This document shows positions 21,628-30,113 of a DNA stretch of 64,000 nt, piece by piece. The DNA comes from an uncultured Ectothiorhodospiraceae bacterium. GTDB lineage: Bacteria; Pseudomonadota; Gammaproteobacteria; Nitrococcales; Nitrococcaceae. How positions within the stretch are numbered: position 1 is the first letter of the stretch; each line of letters starts with the position of its first letter. The stretch is from contig CAJXSH010000001.1 in NCBI GenBank assembly GCA_913061005.1, positions 1 through 64,000 of the forward strand. The letters are read 5' to 3'. The position numbers and the translations under genes are program-made. The notes below the pieces were generated by a model, which was not told where the DNA came from, ran no database searches, and worked only from the letters and a program-made list of their open reading frames with translations.

Positions 21628-22464
21628 CTAATTTTTCTTGGGTTTTTCTTCGTCAACTATCGTTGAAATAGAACCAGGGGGGCCGGCAAGCTCCATCAAT
21701 CCGCGATCGGTCGAAAGTTTTTCATAAACCCCCTGGGTGGGTGCAATCCATACCTTGCCTGTTCCAGAGAATGTCTGTAGCAAGCCTTCGCCGGAAACCG
21801 AGGTGGCTACCCAGGATTTTGACGATTTTTCGGCTCTGAAGGTTACATTTCCGCTTCGCATGAGTGCGAAATTACCATCAACGGCCAGACGGGACTCTTT
21901 GAGGGTGAATTCCTGAATTTCCGACCGCGGTACCGGCGAGTAGATAATTGCGGTCCCGGTGCCCTTTATTTTCGTCTGAAATAAACCTTCGCCACCAAAA
22001 GCAGCGGAGGAAACATTCTTCTGTGCACTGGCGGAGATATCTAGTCCGGCCGTGCCTGCGTAGAATAGGGACCTGTCGACAATGTATTCCTCGTTATCCA
22101 CTGGAACAAGCATGAAATGGCCGAATGTTGGCTCAAGATAAACCACACCAGTGCCATGGATTTCGCTGACGAAAAAACTTTCGCCCGATAGCGCCTTTCG
22201 GGTGAGGCCCTTCAGAATCCCGCCCCCGGTTGACGCTTTCATCTCAAGGTCTCCCTCCATATAGTAAAGCGCGCCTGGCTCAATGCGGACCTTCGAGCCC
22301 TTCAGCGTGATACGTACGGTCTTCAGTGTCATGCCAGCTTGTTGTATAAAAAACAGCCGTTCGGCGGCCCGGGCGTCCGAGGAGCCGATTAGGCGGTTGT
22401 ATTCAACGATCTCGACAACCGCATCGTCCGTATCATGCTGTTCAATAATGGAGATATCTTCCAT
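21628..22464 (-). CDS. AIM24-like (DUF124 family) beta-rich protein
   Basis: A 278 aa protein without signal peptide. Its repeating short beta segments, with phrases such as LYYMEGDLEMKAS, GESFFVSEIHGTGVVYLEP, FGGEGLFQTKIKGTG and VSGEGLLQTFSGTGKVWIAP, match the tandem beta-barrel organisation of the AIM24/TraF-associated DUF124 family. In yeast the family member is a mitochondrial inner-membrane organising protein; the bacterial function is unclear. The ATG at 22464 is preceded by AAGGAG. It is unlike its Mrp neighbours in base composition and belongs with the lower-GC segment. Confidence 0.72.
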   Translation of the reverse strand: MEDISIIEQHDTDDAVVEIVEYNRLIGSSDARAAERLFFIQQAGMTLKTVRITLKGSKVRIEPGALYYMEGDLEMKASTGGGILKGLTRKALSGESFFVSEIHGTGVVYLEPTFGHFMLVPVDNEEYIVDRSLFYAGTAGLDISASAQKNVSSAAFGGEGLFQTKIKGTGTAIIYSPVPRSEIQEFTLKESRLAVDGNFALMRSGNVTFRAEKSSKSWVATSVSGEGLLQTFSGTGKVWIAPTQGVYEKLSTDRGLMELAGPPGSISTIVDEEKPKKN

Positions 22465-22553
22465 GACTATTTGCTCCTTAGCCTTGTTACAAGTTTAAGT
22501 ATGGCTGGTCCTGGGTCGATAGAACAGGTCGAAACCGGTCGCGGTTGAACTCC

Positions 22554-24236
22554 TTAGCGACTTAAACCGAATGTCAGCAGCAAGGCCAGCACCAGGGCGG
22601 TCCACAGCGCCATGGACCCAGTGGGCCAGCTGCGCATGGGCCAGCCACTGACACGCAACCGGCAGGCGGCGGCCTCGAGGCGTCGGAAGCCGGTCATGAA
22701 CTCACGGCGAATATCCGCGTTGGCGGTGCTGACGAGGTCTCGGGCGCTGCCAACCCAACGCCGACCCAGGTCGCGATAGAACCAGTCAAAATCCAGGCTG
22801 ATCTTGTCCTTGCCACCCAGGTGCTTGAGTAGAAGGAAAAAGGCAATGCCGGTGAAAAGCAGCAGCTGACCTTCCTTGATCAGATGCGAGGCGGTGTAGG
22901 CGTTGTAGTCCACGGCATACGGCAGAATCGTGTAGAGCAGCTGCGGCATCACCCCGATGACAAAGCACATAAGCGCCGCCAGTCCCATCGCCACGCGCAT
23001 GTTCATTGGCGCCTCGGCGGGCTTCAGGCCGGCATCCCTGCCAAAGAAGGTAAACCAGGGGAGTTTGAGTGTGGTGCTGAGGAAGGTGCCCACACCGGCG
23101 AGCATCATGAGCAAGAAAATCACGCCCCGACCGTCTTCGGCCGCCGCCTCGATGATGATGGTCTTGCTGACGAAACCGCTGAAAAGCGGGAAGGCCGAGA
23201 TGGACAGTCCACCGACCATGTAGAGCAAAAAGGTGACGGGCATGTAGCGATACAGCCCACCCAGTTCGGTGAGCTTGCTGCGGCCTGTCATGTGCAACAC
23301 CGCCCCCGCGCCCATTAGAAGAAGCGCCTTGTAGAGGATATGGGTAAAGGCATGGGCGGCGGTTCCGCTGATCGCCAGGGTTGTCCCGATGCCCACGCCC
23401 GCCACCATGTAACCCACCTGCGAGATGATGTGGTAGGCGAGCAGGCGGCGGATGTCATTGACCAGAAACGCGTAGGTTACCCCGTAGAGGGTCATGCCGA
23501 CGCCCAGCCAGACCAGAAACTCCGTACCCGGAAAGCCTCGCGCGAGCACATAAACCGCCGTTTTGGTGGTAAAGGCGCTTAAAAATACCGTACCCGTCAC
23601 CGTGGCCTCGGGATAGGCATCCGGTAGCCAGGCATGGAGCGGCGGGGCCGCCGCGTTGATCAGAAAAGCCGCAAGGATCAGATAGAAAGCCGGGCCGCCG
23701 CCGGCAAGGGGTTCAAAGGCAAGGCTGCCGGTGTGCAGGTAATAGGCGATGACACCGGCGAAAAGCAGCATGCCGCCCAAGGCGTGGACAATGAGGTAGC
23801 GATACCCGGCCTGGTAGGCGCTGCGCTGCTGCCGGCGCCAGATCAGCCATACCGAGGCCACCACCATGATCTCCCAGAACACGTACAGGGTGACCAGGTC
23901 GCCGGCCAGGGTGGCCCCCAGCGCGGCCGCCGCATACAGCGCGGCTGCCACATGCTGGGCGTTGTCCTCGACCTGCAGGGCAAAGATGTTGCCGATGAAA
24001 AGGATGAGGGCAAAGATGTAGGCGAATACCAGACTCAGCCCGTCCGCGCGCAGGGGCGTGAGCTCGAGGCCGGCCAGCTGCATGGTCACCCGGGTGCCGG
24101 ATTCCAGCGAGGCCACGCTGGCGAGCACCAGCAACGGCAGCACAAGCTGCCATGCCTGACGCCCACGGCCTTGCAGCACGCCGAGCGGCAAGGCCCCGAG
24201 GGCAAGCAGCAAAGCCGGATGGAGCCACTCAGTCAT
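22554..24236 (-). CDS. Third MrpD-like antiporter subunit (D'')
   Basis: A 560 aa polytopic protein of the NuoL/M/N-MrpA/D group (proton-conducting membrane subunit), last gene of the Mrp cluster. The helix-5 glutamate is present (VFWEIMVVAS, Glu122) and so is the helix-8 lysine (FTTKTAVYV, Lys225). The helix-7 lysine of the other two D subunits is replaced by asparagine (FLINAAAPPLHAWLP, Asn194). The C-terminus has an extra soluble segment (about residues 455-530) before a final hydrophobic helix. It overlaps the 98 aa gene upstream by 8 nt. It probably substitutes for part of the missing MrpA N-terminal region, but this is inference. Confidence 0.82.
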   Translation of the reverse strand: MTEWLHPALLLALGALPLGVLQGRGRQAWQLVLPLLVLASVASLESGTRVTMQLAGLELTPLRADGLSLVFAYIFALILFIGNIFALQVEDNAQHVAAALYAAAALGATLAGDLVTLYVFWEIMVVASVWLIWRRQQRSAYQAGYRYLIVHALGGMLLFAGVIAYYLHTGSLAFEPLAGGGPAFYLILAAFLINAAAPPLHAWLPDAYPEATVTGTVFLSAFTTKTAVYVLARGFPGTEFLVWLGVGMTLYGVTYAFLVNDIRRLLAYHIISQVGYMVAGVGIGTTLAISGTAAHAFTHILYKALLLMGAGAVLHMTGRSKLTELGGLYRYMPVTFLLYMVGGLSISAFPLFSGFVSKTIIIEAAAEDGRGVIFLLMMLAGVGTFLSTTLKLPWFTFFGRDAGLKPAEAPMNMRVAMGLAALMCFVIGVMPQLLYTILPYAVDYNAYTASHLIKEGQLLLFTGIAFFLLLKHLGGKDKISLDFDWFYRDLGRRWVGSARDLVSTANADIRREFMTGFRRLEAAACRLRVSGWPMRSWPTGSMALWTALVLALLLTFGLSR

Positions 24237-24525
24237 GACCGTCCGCCCCTTGCTCGTCCTGCCCGCGGTCGTAGTAATCGGGGCGGCGATAGACCAGTCC
24301 GTAACCGATCAGCTTGTACAGGCCGATCAGCGCCAGTGCCCCCAGAAAGGCGTAAATCGCGGTAAAGGCCGGTATCCCATCCCATGCAAACCGGCTGTAG
24401 CCCTTGTCCTTGAGGATGTCCGCCAGGACCACGGCGCCGGCAAGCAGAATAGCGCCGCGGCGTAGCCAGCGGACTTCGCGGACCAGTGTATCGAGGACGC
24501 GGGCGGTGAAATCGACTAAAGCCAT
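24229..24525 (-). CDS. Small membrane protein inside the Mrp cluster
   Basis: A 98 aa protein with two hydrophobic segments (about residues 22-38 and 52-75) and an acidic hydrophilic C-terminus (YYDRGQDEQGADGHD). It sits between two MrpD-like genes and overlaps the downstream one by 8 nt, so it is very probably expressed with the antiporter. I do not recognise it as any of the standard MrpA-G subunits. It could be an accessory subunit that holds the extra D-like proteins. Confidence 0.7.
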   Translation of the reverse strand: MALVDFTARVLDTLVREVRWLRRGAILLAGAVVLADILKDKGYSRFAWDGIPAFTAIYAFLGALALIGLYKLIGYGLVYRRPDYYDRGQDEQGADGHD

Positions 24526-24545
24526 CGCTGTATCGCCTCCGGGTC

Positions 24546-25994
24546 TCAGGACAACGCGCCGGTCAAAAGGTGGTAGGCCGGGTCGGCCAGGACAAACAGC
24601 ACCAGCGTGCCGGCGGCCGTGAGCAGCAGGGGGATCAGGCAGAGCGCCGGTGCCTCGTTGACCCCGCTCGCGCGATCATCCGGCGGCGGTTTGAGAAAGG
24701 CCCGGGTGACCGGCGGCAGGAGGTAGGCGATATTCAGCAGGGTGCTGAGGACGAACGCGCCGACAACCAGATAGTGGCCCGCGCTGTAGGCGCCGCTGAC
24801 CAGATACCATTTGCTCCAGAACCCGCCGCTGGGCGGCAGTCCGATCACGCACAGCGCCCCCACAAAGAACGCCAGCATGGTCAACGGCATGCGTCGGGCC
24901 AGTCCGTCCATGCCGCTGACGGTGTTGATCCCGCTGGCGATGTAGATGGCGCCGGCGCAGAAAAATAACGTGATCTTGCCAAACCCGTGCATGAGCATGT
25001 GCAGCCCGCCGCCGAGGGCCGAGAGCTCGGTGGCCAGCAGGGCACCGGTGACAATGTAGGCAAGCTGGCTGACCGTCGAGTAGGCGAGTCGCGCCTTGAG
25101 ATTGTCCTGGTGCAGCGCCACCAGTGAGGCAGCAATCATGGTGAACACCGCGATGTAGAGCATCAGCGGTTGGGTGGCCAGCCCGCGCAGGTAGTCCAGT
25201 CCAAAGATGAAAAGCGCCACGGTGAGCATGCTGAAAACGCCGGCCTTGACCACCGCCACCGCATGCAGGAGTGCCGAGACCGGTGTGGGCGCGACCATGG
25301 CGGCCGGCAGCCAGCGGTGGAAGGGCATCAACGCCGCCTTGCCGATGCCATAGGCGAGCACCACGAGCAGCAGTGCCCCGAGTGCCGGATCGACGCGGCC
25401 GGCCATGATCCCCTCGGGTCTAAAGGCCAGGGTGCCGGTGAGCATCCAGATCGCGACCATCGCCGGCAGCATCAGCCCGACACTGGTGACAAGCAGCAGC
25501 GCCAGATAGGTGCGCGCACCACTGCGGGCCTTGTCGGTGCCGGTGTGCGCCACCAGCGGATAGGTCGAGATCGACAGTATTTCGTAGAACAGATACAGGG
25601 TGAGCAGGTTTTCGGCAAAGGCGATGCCCATGGCGGCGCCCAGGGCAATGGCGTAGCAGGCCATGAAGCGGGCCAGATTGCCGTAGCCGCCATGTTTCAT
25701 GTACCCCAGGGCATAGGGTGTGGCGACGATATAGAGCGTCGCAGCGAGCAGGGCAAAGGTCAGCCCCAGGGGTTGGACGGCCAGCGCAATCTCAAGGCCC
25801 GGCATGATCTCGAGCAGCGTCACCGCCCGGGTGTCACCGGCCACGACATAGGCCGAGGTCAGCATGACCACCGCGGCGAACAGTGGCAGCGGTGTGGCAA
25901 AGCAAAGGCCATCCCGCAGCCGCGGTCGATGGGCGGCGAGCGCGATGGCCACCGCACCGATCATCGGAATGGCAACCGCGGTGAGAGGCGTCAT
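24546..25994 (-). CDS. Second MrpD-like antiporter subunit (D')
   Basis: A 482 aa protein-translocating membrane subunit related to MrpD/NuoN. It carries the conserved charged residues of a working half-channel: Glu138 (FYEILSISTY), Lys219 (GIGKAALMPFHRWLP) and a helix-8 lysine (AVVKAGVFS). The ATG at 25994 overlaps the stop of the upstream mrpD gene by 4 nt (ATGA). The longer open frame starting at 26285 runs antiparallel to no promoter and is a high-GC artefact. It resembles the paralogous D subunits found in expanded Mrp clusters of haloalkaliphiles. Confidence 0.85.
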   Translation of the reverse strand: MTPLTAVAIPMIGAVAIALAAHRPRLRDGLCFATPLPLFAAVVMLTSAYVVAGDTRAVTLLEIMPGLEIALAVQPLGLTFALLAATLYIVATPYALGYMKHGGYGNLARFMACYAIALGAAMGIAFAENLLTLYLFYEILSISTYPLVAHTGTDKARSGARTYLALLLVTSVGLMLPAMVAIWMLTGTLAFRPEGIMAGRVDPALGALLLVVLAYGIGKAALMPFHRWLPAAMVAPTPVSALLHAVAVVKAGVFSMLTVALFIFGLDYLRGLATQPLMLYIAVFTMIAASLVALHQDNLKARLAYSTVSQLAYIVTGALLATELSALGGGLHMLMHGFGKITLFFCAGAIYIASGINTVSGMDGLARRMPLTMLAFFVGALCVIGLPPSGGFWSKWYLVSGAYSAGHYLVVGAFVLSTLLNIAYLLPPVTRAFLKPPPDDRASGVNEAPALCLIPLLLTAAGTLVLFVLADPAYHLLTGALS

Positions 25995-27484
25995 CGGCCA
26001 ACCCCCAGGGCACCGCCGGCCAGGGCCTCCGCTGCCGCGGTGGCGCCGCCCAGGGTCAACCGGGTATCGAGACCAAAGTAGAAATTGGCCGCTACCAGCA
26101 GCCAGACCGGGCCGAGCAGCCACCAGGCCGCCTCGTTCACGGCCGGGGCATCCGCCGGTCGCGGGCGCAGCCAGGCGGTCTCCACCACCCGGGCGATGTA
26201 GACGAGCGCCATGAGCGAGGTGATGAGGATGAGCACCACCAGCCAGGCCTGGCCGGCGTCCAGCGCCGCCGAGATCAGCACCCACTTACTGATGAACCCG
26301 GCCGTTGGCGGCACGCCGATCAGGCTGAGTCCTGCCAGTGCGAACGCCGTCAGGGTCCACGGCATCTGCCGGCCAATGCCCTGCAGGTCCTGGATCCGCA
26401 CGCTGCCGGCCTGGTAGGCGACGATGCCAACGCTGGCAAAGAGTGCCGCTTTCATCAGACCGTGGTTGAACAAATGCAAAAAGGCCGCGCCCAGGCCGGC
26501 GACACTCACCAGGCTCACCCCCAGGACCATGTAGCCGACCTGGGCCACCGACGAGTAGGCGAGCATGCGTTTGAGGTTTTCCTGCAGGATGGCAAGCCAG
26601 GACCCGGCGAACATGCCGGCGATGGCGAGGACCATCAAGGCGCTGGCAAGCGGCAGGGCGGCAAAGCTGTAAGCCGGCCCGAACACATCGAACACCACCC
26701 GCAGCATCACATAGAGCGCCACCTTGGTGGCCGTGGCCGCCAGAAACGCGGTAATCAGTGTCGGCGCGTAGGTATAGGCATTGGGCAGCCAGTGGTGCAG
26801 CGGAAAGAGCGCCAGTTTGATGGCCAGGCCCACCACGATAAAGCCGAGCGCCACCTGAAGGGCGCGCGAATCACTGACCCCCGGCAGTCGCTCGGCCAGA
26901 TCGACCATGTTGAGGCTGCCGGTGAGGATGTACAAAAACGCGATCCCGATGAGCAGAAAGGTGGCGCCCACGGTGCCCATGATCAGATAGCGGAATGCTG
27001 CCAGCAGCGCTCGACGGTCCCGGCCATGGGCGATCAGCCCATAGGTGGCCAGCGACGAGATCTCGAGAAAGACAAAGACGTTGAACACATCGCCGGTCAG
27101 GGTGATGCCCAGTAGTCCGGCCATGGCGATGAGAAAAAGCGCATAGAACACCCCCTGGCGTTCGGGCACTTCGGCGTCCACCGTCGGTGCCGCCCAGGGC
27201 AGAAGGATCGTCGCCACCCCGGTGATGAGCAACGCGACGAGGGCGTTGGCCGCATCGACCCGGTATTCGATGCCGATGGGCGGTGGCCAGTTACCAAAGG
27301 CGTAGCGCAGGGTGGTGCCGTCCATCACCCCGGCCAGGGTGGTCGCGGCAATGATGAAAGCCCCCGCCGTGGCCGCCACGGCAAGCAACCAGGGCAGCCG
27401 TCGGCCGGGTAGCAGGGCACAGACCGGGCCAGCCAGCAGGGGCAGCAGGACGATGAACGGCATCAGCTCGACGAGACGGGTCAT
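25991..27484 (-). CDS. mrpD: Na+/H+ antiporter subunit MrpD
   Basis: A 497 aa inner-membrane subunit of the Mrp (Mnh/Pha) cation/proton antiporter, homologous to the NuoL/M/N proton pumps. The charged residues are intact: Glu141 in FLEISSLATYG, Lys223 with His230/His231 in AIKLALFPLHHWLP, and a lysine in TATKVALYV. It overlaps mrpC upstream by 4 nt and the D' gene downstream by 4 nt. It is the canonical D subunit of the three found here. Confidence 0.92.
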   Translation of the reverse strand: MTRLVELMPFIVLLPLLAGPVCALLPGRRLPWLLAVAATAGAFIIAATTLAGVMDGTTLRYAFGNWPPPIGIEYRVDAANALVALLITGVATILLPWAAPTVDAEVPERQGVFYALFLIAMAGLLGITLTGDVFNVFVFLEISSLATYGLIAHGRDRRALLAAFRYLIMGTVGATFLLIGIAFLYILTGSLNMVDLAERLPGVSDSRALQVALGFIVVGLAIKLALFPLHHWLPNAYTYAPTLITAFLAATATKVALYVMLRVVFDVFGPAYSFAALPLASALMVLAIAGMFAGSWLAILQENLKRMLAYSSVAQVGYMVLGVSLVSVAGLGAAFLHLFNHGLMKAALFASVGIVAYQAGSVRIQDLQGIGRQMPWTLTAFALAGLSLIGVPPTAGFISKWVLISAALDAGQAWLVVLILITSLMALVYIARVVETAWLRPRPADAPAVNEAAWWLLGPVWLLVAANFYFGLDTRLTLGGATAAAEALAGGALGVGR

Positions 27485-27840
27485 TGCGGCTCCTGCGCCT
27501 CGGCGGCGTCAATCGCGTCATCGTCGATGCTGCCGTAGGCCTCGTGGATACGCACTGTCAGTGCCAGTCCCAACGCGGTGGTGGCGATACCCACGACAAT
27601 GGCGGTGAGGATGAGCACATGGGGCAGGGGATTGGAGTAGACCTCGACGCCGTCACGCAATACCGGTGTCGAGCCGCCGATGACCTTGCCGGCCGAGATG
27701 AACAGGATGAACACCGAGGTCTGGAAGATGCCCAGTCCGATGATTTTCTTGATCATGTTGCCGCGGACGATGACGCAGTAGTAGCCGATCATCATCAAAA
27801 CGATCACTGCCCAGTAGTTGAAAAAGCTCAAAAACGTCAT
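27481..27840 (-). CDS. mrpC: Na+/H+ antiporter subunit MrpC
   Basis: A 119 aa NuoK-like subunit with three helices. The signature NMIKKIIGLGIFQTSVFILFIS and the LPHVLILTAIVVGIATTALGLAL segment are characteristic of MrpC. The C-terminus is acidic. Its ATG overlaps the mrpB stop (ATGA) and its end overlaps mrpD by 4 nt. Confidence 0.92.
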   Translation of the reverse strand: MTFLSFFNYWAVIVLMMIGYYCVIVRGNMIKKIIGLGIFQTSVFILFISAGKVIGGSTPVLRDGVEVYSNPLPHVLILTAIVVGIATTALGLALTVRIHEAYGSIDDDAIDAAEAQEPQ

Positions 27841-28328
27841 GGGCGCGGCTCCCTGCGCGATTCGTCTTCATCCAGCGGGTCCACCAGCGGCAGCCCCTCG
27901 GCCTCGGCCTCGGCGCGGCGACGGGCAAAGAGCAGGAAAAACAGCATCACCACGCTGGCCACGGTGATGCCCACCCCCAGTTCGACCAGGATGATGCCCG
28001 CCTGCTGGGCGGCCCTGGGCGCGGGGAGGAGGACCGAGAAATCCAGATAGTGCCCCCCCAGCAACGAGCCGAGCAGGCCGATCAACCCGTAGAGCAACAC
28101 ACCCAGACAGGCCAGTGCATAGATGACGCGCTCGGGGATGATGCGAAGGCCTGTCTCGAGGCCGTAGATGAACACGAACAGAATCCAGCCAGCGGCGAAC
28201 AGCACCCCGGCCTGGAATCCGCCGCCGGGTGAATACTCGCCATGAAACTGGACATACAGCCCGAAGAGCATCATCAAGGGGATCAGAAACCGGGCGACGA
28301 CCACCAGGATGGCATTGTCTTTCATCAC
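27837..28328 (-). CDS. mrpB: Na+/H+ antiporter subunit MrpB
   Basis: A 163 aa MnhB-domain protein with four hydrophobic helices. The diagnostic stretch is FGLYVQFHGEYSPGGGFQAG. The acidic C-terminal tail (about residues 140-163) is hydrophilic. It overlaps both neighbours by 4 nt, which points to tight stoichiometric coupling. Confidence 0.92.
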   Translation of the reverse strand: MMKDNAILVVVARFLIPLMMLFGLYVQFHGEYSPGGGFQAGVLFAAGWILFVFIYGLETGLRIIPERVIYALACLGVLLYGLIGLLGSLLGGHYLDFSVLLPAPRAAQQAGIILVELGVGITVASVVMLFFLLFARRRAEAEAEGLPLVDPLDEDESRREPRP

Positions 28329-28849
28329 CGGTCTCCTTTGTCGCGCCGACGCGGACGGGTCGCCAGCAATGCATAGACCCCCAGGCCGGCGGTCAGGATG
28401 ACCACCGCCTCACCCATGGTGTCGATGGATCGATAGCTTGCCAGTACCGCCGCCACCATGTTGGGGATGCCCATATCGGCGTAGGTCTGCTCGATGTAGT
28501 ACGGGCCAACGTGCTGATGGACCGGATTGGCGGGATCGCCGAACTGCGGCAGATCAAGCGATGCGTAGACCAGTGCCGCGCCGGTGATGGTGACAATGAC
28601 AAGCGCCGGCAGGCTGTGCCCGGCCTTGGTTGTCTCGAAACGCGGCGTCAATGCCAGCACGGCGAGAATCAGCACGGTGCTGATGCCGGCGCCGACCGCC
28701 GCCTCGGTGAGGGCGACATCGCCGGCGTCAAGCAGGGCGAAAAGCCCGGCGATGGTCAGCGAATAGATCGCAAACAGCATGGTGGCCTTGAGCAGATCGC
28801 GGGTCAGCACCACGGCCAGACCGACAACCACCAGAAAAAGCAGCAGCAC
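28325..28849 (-). CDS. MrpA C-terminal-type subunit (DUF4040 + MbhE-like), stand-alone
   Basis: A 174 aa membrane protein corresponding only to the C-terminal end of a normal MrpA. A DUF4040/MbhD-like part covers about residues 1-75 (ALTEAAVGAGISTVLILAVLAL) and an MbhE-like part about 80-170 (ASYRSIDTMGEAVVILTAGLGVYALL). The start is GTG at 28849, 8 nt after the mrpG stop. The large NuoL-like N-terminal part of MrpA is not encoded next to it. This split form is also seen in archaeal Mbh/Mrp clusters. Confidence 0.85.
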   Translation of the reverse strand: MLLLFLVVVGLAVVLTRDLLKATMLFAIYSLTIAGLFALLDAGDVALTEAAVGAGISTVLILAVLALTPRFETTKAGHSLPALVIVTITGAALVYASLDLPQFGDPANPVHQHVGPYYIEQTYADMGIPNMVAAVLASYRSIDTMGEAVVILTAGLGVYALLATRPRRRDKGDR

Positions 28850-28857
28850 GATGTCGA

Positions 28858-29217
28858 TCAGGTGTTCGATGACGAAGGCTCCTCTTGGTTGGGGTCGCGG
28901 GCGTCGTGACCGGAAGCCGTCACCGGCCTGATCCCCGCAAGCATGGCCGCCCGGGCGGTGGCATGGGAGGCGGTGGGCGTGGTGAAGAGCAGGAACAGCA
29001 GGATCAACAATAGCTTGAGCGTCAGCAGGCTCCAGCCCGATTGCAGCGCCAGGCCGCCAACGATCAGAAGCGGCGCCAGGGTGTCGGTGATGCTGCCGGC
29101 ATGCAGCCGGGTGTAGACGTCCGGAAAGCGGAGCAGTCCGATGCCGCCGATCATCGCAAAGCCCCCGCCGGCCAGCAGCATCAGCATCGAGGCGATGTTG
29201 AGCACCGATTCAGTCAT
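28858..29217 (-). CDS. mrpG: Na+/H+ antiporter subunit MrpG
   Basis: A 119 aa protein with three hydrophobic helices. It carries the MnhG signature GGIGLLRFPDVYTRLHAGSITDT. The C-terminal tail is charged (DARDPNQEEPSSSNT). It overlaps mrpF by 8 nt and is in the order E-F-G. Confidence 0.92.
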   Translation of the reverse strand: MTESVLNIASMLMLLAGGGFAMIGGIGLLRFPDVYTRLHAGSITDTLAPLLIVGGLALQSGWSLLTLKLLLILLFLLFTTPTASHATARAAMLAGIRPVTASGHDARDPNQEEPSSSNT

Positions 29218-29500
29218 GGCCGCGCTCGCCGCTGGCCGCCAGGTCCCGTCGCCGCACCAGCTTGAGTACCGCGATCACGGCAAGGAAGTTGATCAGCGCA
29301 TACACAAGCGCCACATCGATCAGATCATCGTGGCCGGTAAAGTAGGTGATCAGGGCAATCAGCAGGACCGTTTTGGTACCGAAGACGTTCACCCCGACGA
29401 TGGTGTCGTAGATGGACTGCCCGCGGACCGCCCGCCAGAGGGCCATGGCCATGGTGGCAAAGATCGCCAGGATGCAGACGAGCAGCCCCATCTCCATCAT
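29210..29500 (-). CDS. mrpF: Na+/H+ antiporter subunit MrpF
   Basis: A 96 aa three-helix protein. The MnhF pattern is visible in RAVRGQSIYDTIVGVNVFGTK and in the DVALVYALINFLAVIAVLK helix. It overlaps mrpE by 4 nt and mrpG by 8 nt. Confidence 0.9.
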   Translation of the reverse strand: MMEMGLLVCILAIFATMAMALWRAVRGQSIYDTIVGVNVFGTKTVLLIALITYFTGHDDLIDVALVYALINFLAVIAVLKLVRRRDLAASGERGHD

Positions 29501-29976
29501 CGGCCGCTCTCCAGCCAGTCGACCCGTCTCGCCATCTCGCCGCTGCGCAGATCCTCCGCGGCGGCCGGCAACAGCGCGTGGACCTGCAGGTCTTCATCGT
29601 CACTGGGCAACTCGGTGGTGATGGTGCCCGGCGTGAGGGTGATCGAGTTGCCATAGGTCACCCGCCCGACCAGCGTCTGCTGCGAGGCCCGCACCTGGAG
29701 CAGTCGAGGCCGGATCGGCCGGCGCGAGAGCACCGCCCGGCTGACCATCAGGTTGGCCAGCACGACCTGCCAGAGCAGCCATCCCCAGTAGACCGGCAGC
29801 CGCCACGACCAAAGCCCCGCGTCATGTTCGGCGCCGAGGACTTCCATGCGCTCGGTCAGCCAGACCACCAGCGCGATGGATGCACCGCCGAGGCCAAAGA
29901 TCAGGGGCTTGTAGACCCCCGAGAGACTCAGCCAGAGTGCCGCCAGCATCAATGACAGTGAGATGAAATACCGCAT
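29497..29976 (-). CDS. mrpE: Na+/H+ antiporter subunit MrpE
   Basis: A 159 aa MnhE-domain protein, first gene of the Mrp cluster. Two N-terminal hydrophobic helices are followed by a cytoplasmic domain with the typical motif TYGNSITLTPGTITTEL. I chose the ATG at 29976 (MRYFISLSL), since the longer frame to 30063 adds an improbable hydrophilic leader over the phoB regulatory region. No strong ribosome site is visible before this ATG. The cluster is divergent from phoB. Confidence 0.88.
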   Translation of the reverse strand: MRYFISLSLMLAALWLSLSGVYKPLIFGLGGASIALVVWLTERMEVLGAEHDAGLWSWRLPVYWGWLLWQVVLANLMVSRAVLSRRPIRPRLLQVRASQQTLVGRVTYGNSITLTPGTITTELPSDDEDLQVHALLPAAAEDLRSGEMARRVDWLESGR

Positions 29977-30046
29977 CCAGCGGAATGTACCAAGCCCACC
30001 GGCACCCCGCCAGTGATGCAATGACCCTGGGGATCGGGTCGCCGGG

Positions 30047-30081
30047 GTGTCACAGTCCCGCAATCTGACTGTCTTTATACT
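30047..30081 (+). promoter_or_regulatory. Probable PhoB-dependent promoter of phoB-phoR
   Basis: A half-site GTGTCAC (30047-30053) is followed by AGTC and a degenerate second half. A -10 TATACT lies at 30076-30081. The 10-mer GTCACAGTCC (30049-30058) is repeated exactly before pstS at almost the same distance from its -10, suggesting autoregulation. Confidence 0.5.
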
Positions 30082-30113
30082 GAAGCCTTGTATCGGGGAA
30101 CCCGGGGGATAAC

